Source: Megaleporinus macrocephalus (taxonomy: Eukaryota; Chordata; Actinopteri; Characiformes; Anostomidae). Taken from it: DNA of 64,000 nt. A program made the position numbers and the translations under genes. Under the pieces are notes generated by a model that was not told where the DNA came from, did no database searches, and saw only the letters and a list, made by a program, of their open reading frames with translations. This document shows positions 45,061 through 55,046 of the stretch, piece after piece; within the stretch, counting starts at the first letter, position 1; each line of letters begins with the position of its first letter. The DNA is taken from NCBI GenBank assembly GCA_021613375.1, contig CM038703.1, positions 56,441,254 through 56,505,253 of the forward strand. The letters run 5' to 3'.

Positions 45061-45499
45061 TCCTTATAATAAATAAACCATTAAATGCACAAGCACCAAA
45101 GCCACTCAAAACTCCAGCCCAAAAAACCTCCTGAGTTGCCCACCCTTGGCTCATCAGCGTGGCCCATGCTAACAAAGTGAGCATTTCAGCCCTGAACAGA
45201 CAGCAGTGGCCCAATCCAAAGTCTTGCCAGTCAAAGGGGAAATATTGCAACAAAACCTTCTACAGTACAAGTACAATAAGTACTAATACCCAACCAGTGT
45301 TCCTACCTATCAGATAAATTAGTTAAGGGTATATTGCAAAAGTGCAATATGTTTGATATTAATAATACTTTACATTAATGATTATAAGTGCTTCACTACA
45401 GTCTGACTTGACCATGATAGGCTCTGCTGTTTGGACAGCCAATGAAAGTTTATTCCGCCATCTGTGTGCCAGGACAGAGAATTGTCTTGTCGCTTGTCT
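45061..45499. other. DIRS 3' flank and OR5 upstream block
   Basis: CCCTGAACAGACAGCAGTGG (45191) and GCCAGTCAAAGGGGAAATAT match the sequence at 27370-27420 downstream of relic A. After that TATTGCAACAAAACCTTCTA matches 37685. No gene. Confidence 0.55.
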
Positions 45500-45880
45500 T
45501 TAATGCATCTTGAGGGATGGCGGGTCAAGTGGAGCTGTACATGAAGCTCAAAGGGCTCAAGACACAGATCAACTCTTCACCATTGGAGTGAGGGGGTCCA
45601 TTCTTGGTTTTGTAGACATCACAGTATTAAATTGAATGTGAGCAGAGACTGGATGAACACCTAGGTGGCCTCCTGAGAGAGCAAATATCCACATGACCAA
45701 GTCAGGTTCACAATATGAGCTGAAAATAATAACTGGTCATCCAGAATCACAGCAAGGCTTCTTGCATCTTCAGCCCAAACAAAGAGTTCTCGAATGAGAT
45801 GGCAAGATCATGGTAAGGACCTGTAGTCCCAGGGATTAACAGCATCTCAGTCTTGCTAGGATTGAGCTTCAGTTTCACTG
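45500..45880 (-). mobile_element. LINE reverse transcriptase fragment (minus strand)
   Basis: The minus strand at 45872-45720 reads LKLNPSKTEMLLIPGTTGPY then HDLAISFENSLFGLK and LDDQLFSAHI-type text. This is the segment following the palm domain in L2/CR1-type reverse transcriptases. Stops and frameshifts occur. It is a separate lineage from the L2 copies at 12.4 and 33.5 kb. Confidence 0.6.
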
Positions 45881-46640
45881 AACACATCTGCTCATGGCAA
45901 CATGCACACCAACATAGCTGTACCCTTGATCTGCTGCATTTACTTCTCTCTCTCTGCTACCACGGACATTGATTTCTTTCTGGGTAGCCAGTACATCCTT
46001 TCCTCTGCTCCTCCTTAATGTTGACTCGAATGACAAGTGGCCCAGGGGCTTTCCCATCTTTGGGCCTAGCACATAGGGCGTGATGGGCCCAATCTAGCAC
46101 AGGTTTCTCTATGAGTTCAATCTAGCACAGGTTTCTCTATGAAAATTTAGCTGTGCTCTCGGGGTAACAAGGGCTCAGCCAGCCTTGAAGCAAATAAAAT
46201 TCCACCTTGAATTTCCTCTAAAGTCTTCACATTTCTTGGGCCAACCTGGGTAGGTAGCATGCCAACCTTAGCTTGGACACTGGTTAGCTTGCCAGGGTGG
46301 TTACAGGCTGAGAATTCAAGGTCCGCAATGGTTTCACCATAAACAACCATTTTATTCTAAAAAGGTTGTAAAGACATAAAGATGATAGAATCATTTTTTA
46401 TAATGTGTAAATGCATTGTGTCCACCATCTTCTTCATGTTAAGAAACAGAGTCTCAACAGCATCTAACTTCTGTTGAGGTTCTGGTTCAGGTGGTAGTCA
46501 GGCAAAGTCAAGATAGAGCAAGGCTTGTTGCAGCCTACTCCAGGGACTTTGGCTTTGCCTTGAACAGCCATCATATGTTGTTCCAGATGAAGAATAAACT
46601 GGATGGAATGAATAAATTGCAAATTTTGAGGCTCAGTATG
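45881..46640. other. Duplicated spacer
   Basis: GAATGACAAGTGGCCCAGGG, TAGCTTGGACACTGGTTAGC and GCAATGGTTTCACCATAAAC have counterparts at 40340-40500 and 50200-50450. The minus-strand open frames in these blocks (about 46147-46350 and 50344-50529) share AYGES/VYGETIAD text, so an old coding sequence may underlie them, but I cannot name it. Confidence 0.4.
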
Positions 46641-47045
46641 ACAATAAAGTATAAAGTACATGTAACATACTGTGGCCGAATGCCGCCTTACCGATCCAGC
46701 TGCTCAAAGCCATGCCAGCCACGTGCCTCTTGGTCAGCGGCGGAAGCTTCCGATCGAAGTTCATCACCCACTGTTTTGGACAGCACACGGCCATGTGGTC
46801 CCGTGGGCAGGGTGAGAATCCACCCATGCCTGGCGGCTGATGAGGGGTCCAGCTGCCGCTACTTCCTGAGGCTGAGGCGGCATTAAAAGCTGCCCGGAAA
46901 CCTCGGTCACAAGGAGAAGAAGCTCCCAAGCAAAAATCCACCTTGCACTGTGCAGATCTAGTTGATCTCGCCTCTCCTCTCCCTGCAGCAGACTGAGCGG
47001 ACACGAGAACACATCCAGCCGCCTCCGGAGCGCCCCCTGCATATA
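46641..47045. other. GC-rich island-like segment, unassigned
   Basis: Markedly GC-richer than both sides. Open frames exist on both strands in overlap, none with a recognised domain. TACCTTTAGAATGAGACAAA at its right edge recurs at 58070. It may be a remnant of an unrecognised element. Confidence 0.35.
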
Positions 47046-47189
47046 CCTTTAGAATGAGACAAATTAGATCTACGTTAAAGGTGTGTCAGGGGAAACCTCT
47101 GCTGTCTAGGAAAACCATCAGAGCAAGATTGTAGCTTGTTAATGAATATCTGGGCTAGGTCTAAGACCAGCATGTCTTGGACAGGTATG

Positions 47190-47470
47190 TACTGTATAGA
47201 GCTGTTTTGGCAGAGTACCAGAAGCCAAGTGTAAAAAAAAGATTTGATCATAAGAACTTCATTCCAACTTTAAAGTGGTGGAAATGTCATAACTTGGGGT
47301 TGCTTTACAACCTCAAGGCCAACTTGCAATTAGAAAATCAACTATCAACTGCCATACCAGAGAGTGCTTGAGGAGAATGTGAGGCCATCCATCAAAGAGG
47401 TAAAGAGTGGACATTCCAAAAGGATAATGATCCCAAACATGCAAGTAAAGGTAAAATGTCTTTCTAAAGA
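47190..47470 (+). mobile_element. Tc1 transposase scrap upstream of OR5
   Basis: KRFDHKNFIPTLKWWKCHNL (47238-47298) followed by LEENVRPSIKEVK (47371-47400) and PKHASK-like text. It is the same fragment as upstream of OR3 and OR4. Confidence 0.6.
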
Positions 47471-47751
47471 TTTTTACTAGGAAATAAAGTAGATATGATT
47501 ATTGTTTGAATGAAGGATCACTGATTTCTGTATACTTTTTCCTCAACCTGGAGGGCTACATACTTAATGTACACCAGCAGGTAGACTCCTGATTAGTAGG
47601 TTGGTTACTTCTGCTTACATCCATCAATTTATTGGGTAAAGACACCTAATCAAGACAGAGACAGATCACTATTCTGTCAGATATTTTGAACAAAAGACTT
47701 ACCTACATATTGATTAACAAACAGTAAAAAGTCTCTAAATCTGTGGAAACA

Positions 47752-47848
47752 CCTTGTTCATACAAGATGAAAGCCAGATTTAGCAATCTACTAATTAGTC
47801 AGTGAACCACTAAGGAATATGTACCTGCTGAGAAGAGAATATAAAATT
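47752..47848 (+). promoter_or_regulatory. OR5 upstream module
   Basis: CAATCTACTAATTAGTCAG (homeodomain-like CTAATTAG), core TGAACCACTAAGGAATATGT, CTGCTGAGAAGAGAA and TATAAAAT at 47840-47847, 164 bp before the start codon. Confidence 0.7.
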
Positions 47849-47912
47849 ACACACAGAGTTATTTTTCCAGCCACAACCTGGCGGCTACAATATCTCTGCA
47901 CTGTTCACTCCT

Positions 47913-47942
47913 ATGCATAAAAAGTTAACGATGCCTGACTAA
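47913..47942 (+). promoter_or_regulatory. OR5 leader mini-uORF
   Basis: ATG at 47913 reads MHKKLTMPD-stop; the inner ATG at 47931 gives MPD-stop. The frame ends 61 bases before the OR5 ATG. An acceptor-like CTAACCTGATTTTATAG (47970-47986) lies between. Confidence 0.45.
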
Positions 47943-48003
47943 ATATATAAAACACTTGTGCGAGCAAAGCTAACCTGATTTTATAGATTTATGGATTTAT
48001 TTC

Positions 48004-48945
48004 ATGGATTATTCTACTAATGTTACATATTTATATTTGGAAGGTCATGTGGAGTTGGAGAAATATAGATATGTTTACTTTCTAATTACTCTCTTTGTTT
48101 ATATACTGATAATTTTCTGTAATGTTGTTGTTATTTCAGTCATTTACAATAACAGCCACCTTCATGAGCCCATGTACATATTCATTGCTGCTTTACTTTG
48201 TAATGCTCTCTTTGGATCAGCTGCATTTTATCCTAAATTACTGATTGATTTTCTCTCTGAAACACCAGCTATTACTCATGGAGCCTGTCTGTTTCAGGCC
48301 TTTTTGATTTACACATGTGGAATTTCTGAGTTGACTCTATTATCAGCTATGGCGTATGACAGGTATGTATCTATATGTAAACCATTACAATATCCAACAC
48401 TTATAAAAATGTCCACTGTTAGAAAACTCTTATTTCTATGTTGGTTTGTACCTTCCTGTGAACTTAGTATACCAATATTACTGACATACAGTCTTCTGCT
48501 GTGTAGATTTAAATTAAACAGAATTTACTGCAATAATTACTCAATTGTTAAATTAGCCTGTGGAGACACATCTGTTAACTATTTATACGGACTGTTCGCT
48601 TTAACTATTGCTGTATTTCCACCAGCAGTCTTCATAATTTATTCGTATGTTAGAATACTTGATGTCTGTTTAAAGAATTCTAAAGAATTCAGAAGAAAAG
48701 CTCTACAGACCTGCTTTCCACACCTTGTCATTTTCATCAGTTTCTGTGTTATTGCCTGTTTTGAAATAATTAATGCCAGATTAGAAGGAAATGTGCCTCA
48801 TATTGTGTCCATGATAATGTCAGTTGAAAATTTGCTTATTGCTCCTTTGTTCAATCCTATTATTTATGGACTGAAACTGCAGGAGATACGGAATAGCATT
48901 AGGAGAATGATTTGGAAAAGAAAGACACATATCTTTGCAAATTGA
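48004..48945 (+). CDS. Odorant receptor OR5
   Basis: A 313-residue intronless olfactory GPCR with all family motifs: Asn6 glycosylation site, [27 protein letters not shown] and NPIIYGL. The ICL1 sequence is NNSHLHEPMY where the others have NKCLHEPMY. An out-of-frame ATG at 47991 precedes the start; ATG 48004 is chosen because MDYSTNVTYLYLEGHVELEK matches all paralogs. The N-terminal half shares LIDFLSETPAITHGACLFQA with OR7 and the C-terminal half shares DTSVNYLYGLFALT with OR3 and OR4, so it looks mosaic. Confidence 0.93.
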   Translation: MDYSTNVTYLYLEGHVELEKYRYVYFLITLFVYILIIFCNVVVISVIYNNSHLHEPMYIFIAALLCNALFGSAAFYPKLLIDFLSETPAITHGACLFQAFLIYTCGISELTLLSAMAYDRYVSICKPLQYPTLIKMSTVRKLLFLCWFVPSCELSIPILLTYSLLLCRFKLNRIYCNNYSIVKLACGDTSVNYLYGLFALTIAVFPPAVFIIYSYVRILDVCLKNSKEFRRKALQTCFPHLVIFISFCVIACFEIINARLEGNVPHIVSMIMSVENLLIAPLFNPIIYGLKLQEIRNSIRRMIWKRKTHIFAN

Positions 48946-50727
48946 AATTCTTTCTTATTATGAATGTTATGTTGACTCTCAGGCTTCCAAACACTATTTC
49001 TAATAAAAAATGTTTAATATGAGTGTTACCTATTCTGTATGTATTTTATTGTTTACTGTAAATGTATTGACTTAAATCAGTGTAGAAATCCAGTAGATCA
49101 GCATCGAAACACACCATCACATAAACTTTTAGAATCTTTGTTGAGTGCGGTTATTGTATTCCATATTTATGTGGTTATAATTTAAGAGTGGATCAGATAA
49201 AATATGCAAAATGATGTTTCTACATATGGACAGCCATGTAAATCAAACATGTAAACAAAAGATGATGGCCTAATTAGTTAAATTATAGTTAAAATTCTAC
49301 ATTACTGCTCTGCCATTTAATCTTCCATCCTCTTTTCTAAGTGCTTTAGTCATGTTTTTTTTTAAATGATCAATGAACAAATACAAAACCTCACATTTTT
49401 ATTTTGTGTCATAAAATTAAATCTTAAACAAGCAAACACAGAACTTCGCAGGAATATCCTCTACACTTCAGTGGTCTTTTATTGCAATAATCAATGCTAA
49501 ATCAATAAAACACCCTATAAGAGCAAACCACATTCACAATTACAGTGTTTCCATTTGATGTGGTAAATAATAAGTCTTTAAAAGGGACTGAGATAAGTAA
49601 CAGTGGTGATTGGTTAAGGAATATGTCATCAATAATGTGTAAATAATGTGCTCTGGTGCAAGCAGCCTTCAGTTTTTCCTTTACATTAAGCTATTAAGAT
49701 TGACCTGCATCAGCAAATTCTCTCACCTGGACCTATTAAACCTGCCTTATGTTGCACACAGAGGAACTCGACCTCCCAATTTAACCCATCCATGCAGTAA
49801 AATAAAACCACATAGACACACACTAGTGAAAACACACACTAGAGGGCAATTAAACACCCAAATATATACATTTGCCCTGACTGCTGAGCAGCCCTATCCA
49901 CAGTACCAGTCGGGGGGTTTGGTGTCATGTTCGAGGGAATTTCAGTCATGTCCTGTCAGTTCAGGTGATCTAAGCGGAGACCTTCCGATCACAAGGCTGT
50001 ATTCCTGATCTTCCATCCCCCAACATCTCCATTGTAAATTCATTGTGCCCAACCAGTCTGAGCCCCAGTGGGAGTGTTTTAACAGGCCAGTCAATCCATT
50101 CTAGGATGACAGGTTGCAGTGGCCACCTCCAGAGGATGAAGATTTCCTCTTCATACAGGATAGGGGGAGGCCATCATGAACTTAAGACAAATTGACTTGA
50201 ATGAAAAGTGACCAAGGGGCTTTCCCATTATTGGCCTAGTGGATAACGTGTAATGGGCCAAGTCTAATACAGGTTTATCATCGAGTCCAACTAGGCCTTT
50301 TAGAATTTAGCTGTGAACTCAGTGTGATGAAGGCTCTGTACCTTCAAGCAAACCAACCAAACAATCTTGGAAAGGATTTTACCTGGGTAGCTAGCATGTC
50401 AAACTTAGCTTCATTGACTGAGTCCGCAATGCTTTCACCATAGGCAACAAGTTTATTCTTGAAAGGTTCCAAAGCCGCAGTTATCTCTCTTTCACAGTTG
50501 TCAGGAACCGAATTTATAGATAATGTCAAAATGCATCGTGTCCATTATCTGATTAATTTTAAGCATCTAGCTTCTGTTAAGGTTCTTGTTCAAGTGATAG
50601 CCGAAACTTGTTGTGGCCTATTTTAGTGACTTCGGCTTTGCCTCAAGCAGTCATTACATGATGTCCCTGATGATATTTTTCTTGGATAACTGATAAGTGG
50701 GTTGGTTACTTCTGCCTCACCAACAGC
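48946..50727. other. OR5 3' flank (duplicated block)
   Basis: Contains AATCAATGCTAAATCAATAA (49489), CTTTAAAAGGGACTGAGATA (49576) and a GTGCAAGCAGCCTTCAG block (49656), which all occur after other OR genes. The minus-strand frame at 50344-50529 is unassigned. No gene is supported. Confidence 0.5.
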
Positions 50728-51845
50728 CTAGAAATACCTAGAAACTGGTGTACCTAATCAAGACCAAGACTACAGGTTGTTAACTCACCTTCAGTAAATT
50801 CAGGAAATTGTCATTCAAAAGCAGACAAAAACAGCAGTAAAACACTGACAGCCAGACTCTAGAACAAAGCTGTTCTGAAAGGAAAGAAAGGTCCAGTACA
50901 TCCGGAAAGTATTCACAGTGCTTCACTTCCACATTTTGTTACGTTACAGGTTTATTCCAAACTTTTACACACAGTACCCCATAATGACAATGTGAATGTT
51001 CGTTAGATTTGTTTGCAAATTTGTTGAAATCATTATTTCCCATTGATCATCCTTCAGTTGTTTTGAAAACTTGATTGGAGTCCACCTCAGATAAATCCAG
51101 TTGATTGGACATGATTTGGGTCTCACAGTTGACAGTACATTTCAGAGCACAAAAAGTCAGGAAGTCCAAGGAATTGTCTGTAGACCTCCGAGACAGGATT
51201 GTTTGGAGGCACAGATCTGGGGAACGGTACAGAAACATTTCTGCAGCGTTGAAGGTCCCAATGAGCACAGTGGCCTCCATCATCTGTAAATGAAAGAAGT
51301 TTGGAACCACTAAGACTCTACCCAGAGCTGGCTGTCCAGCCAATCTAAGTAATTGGGGTAGAAGGGCCTTAGTCAGGGAGGTGAGCAAAAACCAAGGGTG
51401 GCTACAACCTGTAGAGGGCGACTATGCTGTAGTAAGGTGAGACCTCAATGTGAATTTTAGCAATATCGAGCAAGGCAGTGATTTTGAAATGCTATATGGA
51501 TTAGTTTCCTTAGTCAATTTTAATGGAAAATGATGAATTTAATAAATTTGCAAAGAATTCTAATGAACATTCACATTGTCATTATGGGGTACTTTGTGTA
51601 AAAGTTTGGAATAAGGCTGTAACGTAACAAAATGTGGAAGTGAAGCACTGTGAATACTTTCCAGATGCTCTGTACCTTTCTTTCCTTTCAGAACAGCTTT
51701 GTTCTAGAGTCTGGCTGTCAGTGTTTTACTGCTGTTTTTGTTTGTTTTTGAATGACAATTTCCTGAATTTAGTGAAGGTGAGTTAGTGATCTGTAATCTT
51801 GGTCTTGCTTAGGTACACCAGTTTTTAGGTCACTAAGTATTTTGT
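50728..51845. repeat. Large inverted repeat around a Tc1-like element
   Basis: The left arm is about 50728-51045 and the right arm about 51510-51845. CAGACTCTAGAACAAAGCTG (50854) faces CAGCTTTGTTCTAGAGTCTG (51693), and ACTCACCTTCAGTAAATTCA faces TGAATTTAGTGAAGGTGAGT. The arms include the Tc1 termini and also roughly 150 bp of flanking DNA on each side, so this is an inverted duplication of host sequence, not just terminal repeats. Confidence 0.85.
50894..51672 (+). mobile_element. Tc1-like transposon, third copy, internally deleted
   Basis: The left end CAGTACATCCGGAAAGTATT and right end AATACTTTCCAGATGCTCTG are inverted repeats with TA after the right end. The interior retains the transposase N-terminal DNA-binding domain, KSKELSVDLRDRIVWRHRSG then NISAALKVPMSTVASI (51156-51285), and GRRALVREV-like text. 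The catalytic half is missing. It is complementary in content to the 30535 copy, which keeps only the C-terminus. Confidence 0.8.
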
Positions 51846-52848
51846 GTCATGTTTGCAGTGTGGGTGAGGGGGCGCTGGCCTGGAGCACGGTGGTGTCCTG
51901 GGGGCGTAGCTGCCTCAGACCCTGGACCTGCCTTCCCTGCACTGTGGTTGGGTGTAGGGAACTGGGGTGTCTAGTGAGCCAGCAGTTAGCTGTGTGTGGA
52001 CAGCTGGGCCTGGGTCTGTAGCTTACTGAGCCTGGAAATCTGTGGGACGTGGTTGCAGAGGGCTGGAGTTACCCCTCCCTACCGCTCCCCACTGACCATC
52101 ACTGCCGCCCCTGGGGTGTGGGTGCTCCTGGGTCACTGGGTGCGTGGCCGGATGCCTTGGTGTGGTTTCTGACCCGTTCGCTTGGCGACTGTGGCCTGGA
52201 TGTGGCTTGGGCCTCTTTGGCATAGGGGAAGCTCTGCACGGCCACCATCTGGTGGGAGGCCAGTAGATCATCTGTCAGGGGTTTGATGCCCCTGAGCAGT
52301 TCCTGCATCACAGCTTGTTGTTGGAGATTCCATTCCGCTGCTGAGCCCATGCTACCTAAATAAAGAACAGAACAGAGAGAGAGAAGAGGGAAAAATGTAG
52401 TCACTCAGGGAATCGCTGCCCACATTCTCCACCACTGTGGGGCGCTGGGCAGTAGGGGAGCCCACAGAAGTCAAGCATGGAATGAAAGTGTAAATCATGG
52501 CTCTTTGTTGTTTCTTCTGTTTTAGGTTTACAACCAAACAAAAAAAATGTGGGTGAGATAAAAATGGCTGTCTCAGGTCCAGGGATAATTTACCTCTCAG
52601 CTGGGGCTCACGAGGAGAAAGGCGGCTGTGTCCATGCAGGCGTGTAGAGAGAGAATGCGTAAGCTCACACACGTAATGGAAGTCTGAAAGTCACTCATCT
52701 GACTGAGCCTTTTTGTACGTTTCTGTACTTTTTTGGTGCTAGCTCTGCTAGGGCTGTAGCTGCACTGATTAATGGCAGCCAGGCATGTGACGTTGACTAC
52801 CTCCTTGGTGGTCACCCAGAAGTAGAATCCCTTCATGGCAGGCCCTAT
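51846..52848 (-). other. GC-rich segment with unassigned minus-strand frames
   Basis: About 1 kb of GC-rich sequence beginning exactly where the inverted repeat stops and ending at the GCAGGTAGACTCCTGATAAG block common to OR units, so it is an insertion. On the minus strand, a strong acceptor-like pyrimidine tract ending TTTATTTAG lies just before ATG 52350. That ATG opens an 83-codon frame (to 52099) starting MGSAAEWNLQQQAVMQELLR. A second acceptor-like CCTAAAACAG ends near 52521, and another open frame spans 52597-52836. I recognise no domain. A gag-like origin or a captured gene piece are both possible. Confidence 0.4.
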
Positions 52849-52914
52849 GCAGCAGGTAGACTCCTGATAAGTAGGTTGGTTACTTTGGCCTCGCTCTCAT
52901 CCATGAACATACTG

Positions 52915-53620
52915 AAATAAATAATTCACTCACCGCTGCCGCGGGTTGCTCGTCCGTCGGCAGCGCTATGGTTTTCCCTGGTCGTGCGGCGTGGGGGGTG
53001 TGGAAATAACAGCACGCGACAAGGTAGGCTTCTTTTAACTTTTTAGTTATGAACTCAGGGGGTTATTACACACTCAAGACCGCCTAGCTCCAGCACCCGA
53101 ACTACCTACTGGGTTCAATGCTGGGGCCGTACGGCGAGTCTCTAACATCACAACTAACTAGTCTGGCTATGGGAGTGACTATCTACATACAGGAGCTGAA
53201 TTCCCATTGGCTACGCTAAAAACCCTCCCATTCCACCACTACAATACCACCCATCTACTCTTTATCTTCATTTGGCCTCATCTTCATCTCCTTTAGCCCC
53301 TCCATAAACTCATTGTCTTCCCATATTTACCCTTTTCTGACTTCTACTTAAATCATGTTAGACTGTAGTTAAAGAGTTAGACTGAGACAGAGATGGACTA
53401 GACTGGACTGGACTTCAAAAGACTGGACCGGCAACAGACTGATGACCTAAGCTGTGCCCGTGTGTACTTCTGTATGCATTTGACTAAGACTGCTTCCCAA
53501 CAGCTAACAGACTGGTTGTGATCAACTGAGCTGTACCTATACATTGTGTGTGTCAATAAACTCAAAGACAACACTGAAGGTCTCCTGACTTTTGACTCCT
53601 GAAGGCCAAATTTCTAACAA
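52915..53620 (+). other. Second insertion in the OR6 upstream block, LTR-like
   Basis: Interrupts the block that elsewhere reads CATCCATCAAAATACCCTAA. The right part (53356-53619) begins TGTTAG and ends CTAACA, a 6-bp inverted pair with TG...CA as in LTRs. AATAAA at 53555-53560 lies 59 bp before the end. I see no matching partner LTR, primer-binding site or clean target duplication, so a solo LTR is only a candidate. Confidence 0.35.
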
Positions 53621-53847
53621 CACCCTAAAAAATGAGATGTTGGGTAAAGATACCTAATCACATCAATACTGCAGGTCACTAATTAATTCAGGAGACTGCC
53701 ATTCAAAAAGCACAAAAACGACAGTAAAACAATAAACTGCCAAACTTAAGAACAAAGCTACAGCTTCATAGTCAGATAACAATCAATGTAGACTTACATA
53801 TTAATAAATCAGCTGTAAAAACTATCTACATCTGTGGAAATGCCTTG

Positions 53848-53950
53848 TTCATGCACCTGTAAGATAGACAGGACAGATTTAGCAGTCTATTAATTAGTCA
53901 GTGAACCACTGAGGAATATGTATCTGTTGTGAATAGAATATATAAATAAA
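53848..53950 (+). promoter_or_regulatory. OR6 upstream module
   Basis: TCTATTAATTAGTCAG, core TGAACCACTGAGGAATATGT (one A-to-G change), and TATAAATA at 53941-53948, 166 bp before the pseudogene start. The module looks as intact as those of functional copies. Confidence 0.65.
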
Positions 53951-54022
53951 CACAAATTCCCTGCCACAACCCAGCTCAGCTCTCTTACAGCTACAGTATC
54001 TCTGTACTGTTCACTCCTGTGC

Positions 54023-54046
54023 ATGGAGTTAACGATGCCTGACTAA
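54023..54046 (+). promoter_or_regulatory. OR6 leader mini-uORF
   Basis: ATG at 54023 reads MELTMPD-stop, identical to OR2, 60 bases before the OR6 ATG. Confidence 0.4.
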
Positions 54047-54106
54047 ATACATAAAACACTTGTGTGAGCACAACTAACCTGATTTTATAGATTTATGGAT
54101 TATTTC

Positions 54107-55046
54107 ATGGATTATTCTACTAATGTCACATTTTTATATTTGGAAGGTCATGTGGAGTTGGAGAAATATAGATATGTTTATTTTGTAATTACTCTCAGTG
54201 TTTATATACTGATTATTTTCTGTAATGTTGTTGTTATTTCAGTCATTTACACAAACAAATGTCTCCATGAGCCCATGTACATATTCATTGCTGCTTTACT
54301 TTGTAATGCTCTCTTTGGAACGACGGCACTTTATCCTAAAGTACTGAGTGACTTTCTTTCTGAATCTCAAACTCTCTCATGGAGCCTGTATGTTTCAGGC
54401 CTTTTGCCTTTATACATATGCTACATCTGAGTTTGCTCTGTTATCAGCTATGGCATATGACAGATATGTATCTATATGTAAACCATTTCAATATCCAACT
54501 CTTATAAAAATGTCCACTGTTAGAAAACTCATATTTTTATGTTGGTTTATATCTTCCTGTGAAGTTGGTATACCAATAATACTTACATACAGACTTGTGC
54601 TGTGTAGATTTAGATTAAACAAAATTTACTGTAATGTTTACTCAATTGTTAAATTAGCCTGTGGAGACGTAACTGTTAACTATTCATATGGACTGTTTGC
54701 TTTAATTCTTGCTGTGTTTCCACCTGTGATCTTCATAATCTACTCATATGTGAGAATACTTTATGTCTGTTTAAAAAATTCTAAAGAATTCAGAAGAAAA
54801 GCTCTACAGACCTGCTTCCCACACTTTGTCATTTTCATCAGTTTTAGTGTTTCTTCATGTTTTGATGTGATTCACAACAGATTAGAAGGAAATGTACCTC
54901 ATATTGTGTCCATAATAATGTCAGTTGAAAATCTGGTTGTTGCTCCTTTAATCAATCCTATTATTTATGGTTTGAAACTGCAGGAGATAAGGAATAGGAT
55001 TAGGAGAATGATTTGGAATAGGAAGACACACATCTTTACAAATTGA
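54107..55046 (+). pseudogene. Odorant receptor OR6, single frameshift
   Basis: An OR coding region of normal length with one break. The first part reads MDYSTNVTFLYL through TM2 to LSDFLSESQT. There the sequence CAAACTCTCTCATGGA is two bases shorter than the matching stretch in its paralogs (for example CAAGTTATTTCTCATGGA in OR1), so the frame shifts near 54370 and stops by 54430. In the shifted frame the receptor continues from HGACMFQAFCLYTYATSEF through [26 protein letters not shown] and NPIIYGL to the normal end at 55046. All other motifs are intact, implying recent loss, an allele, or a sequencing/assembly error. An in-frame ATG at 54095 is also possible. Confidence 0.9.

Noticed and set aside
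46633..47042. Overlapping frames on both strands in the GC-rich segment
   Set aside because: No recognisable domain and equal openness on opposite strands; kept only as an unassigned segment.
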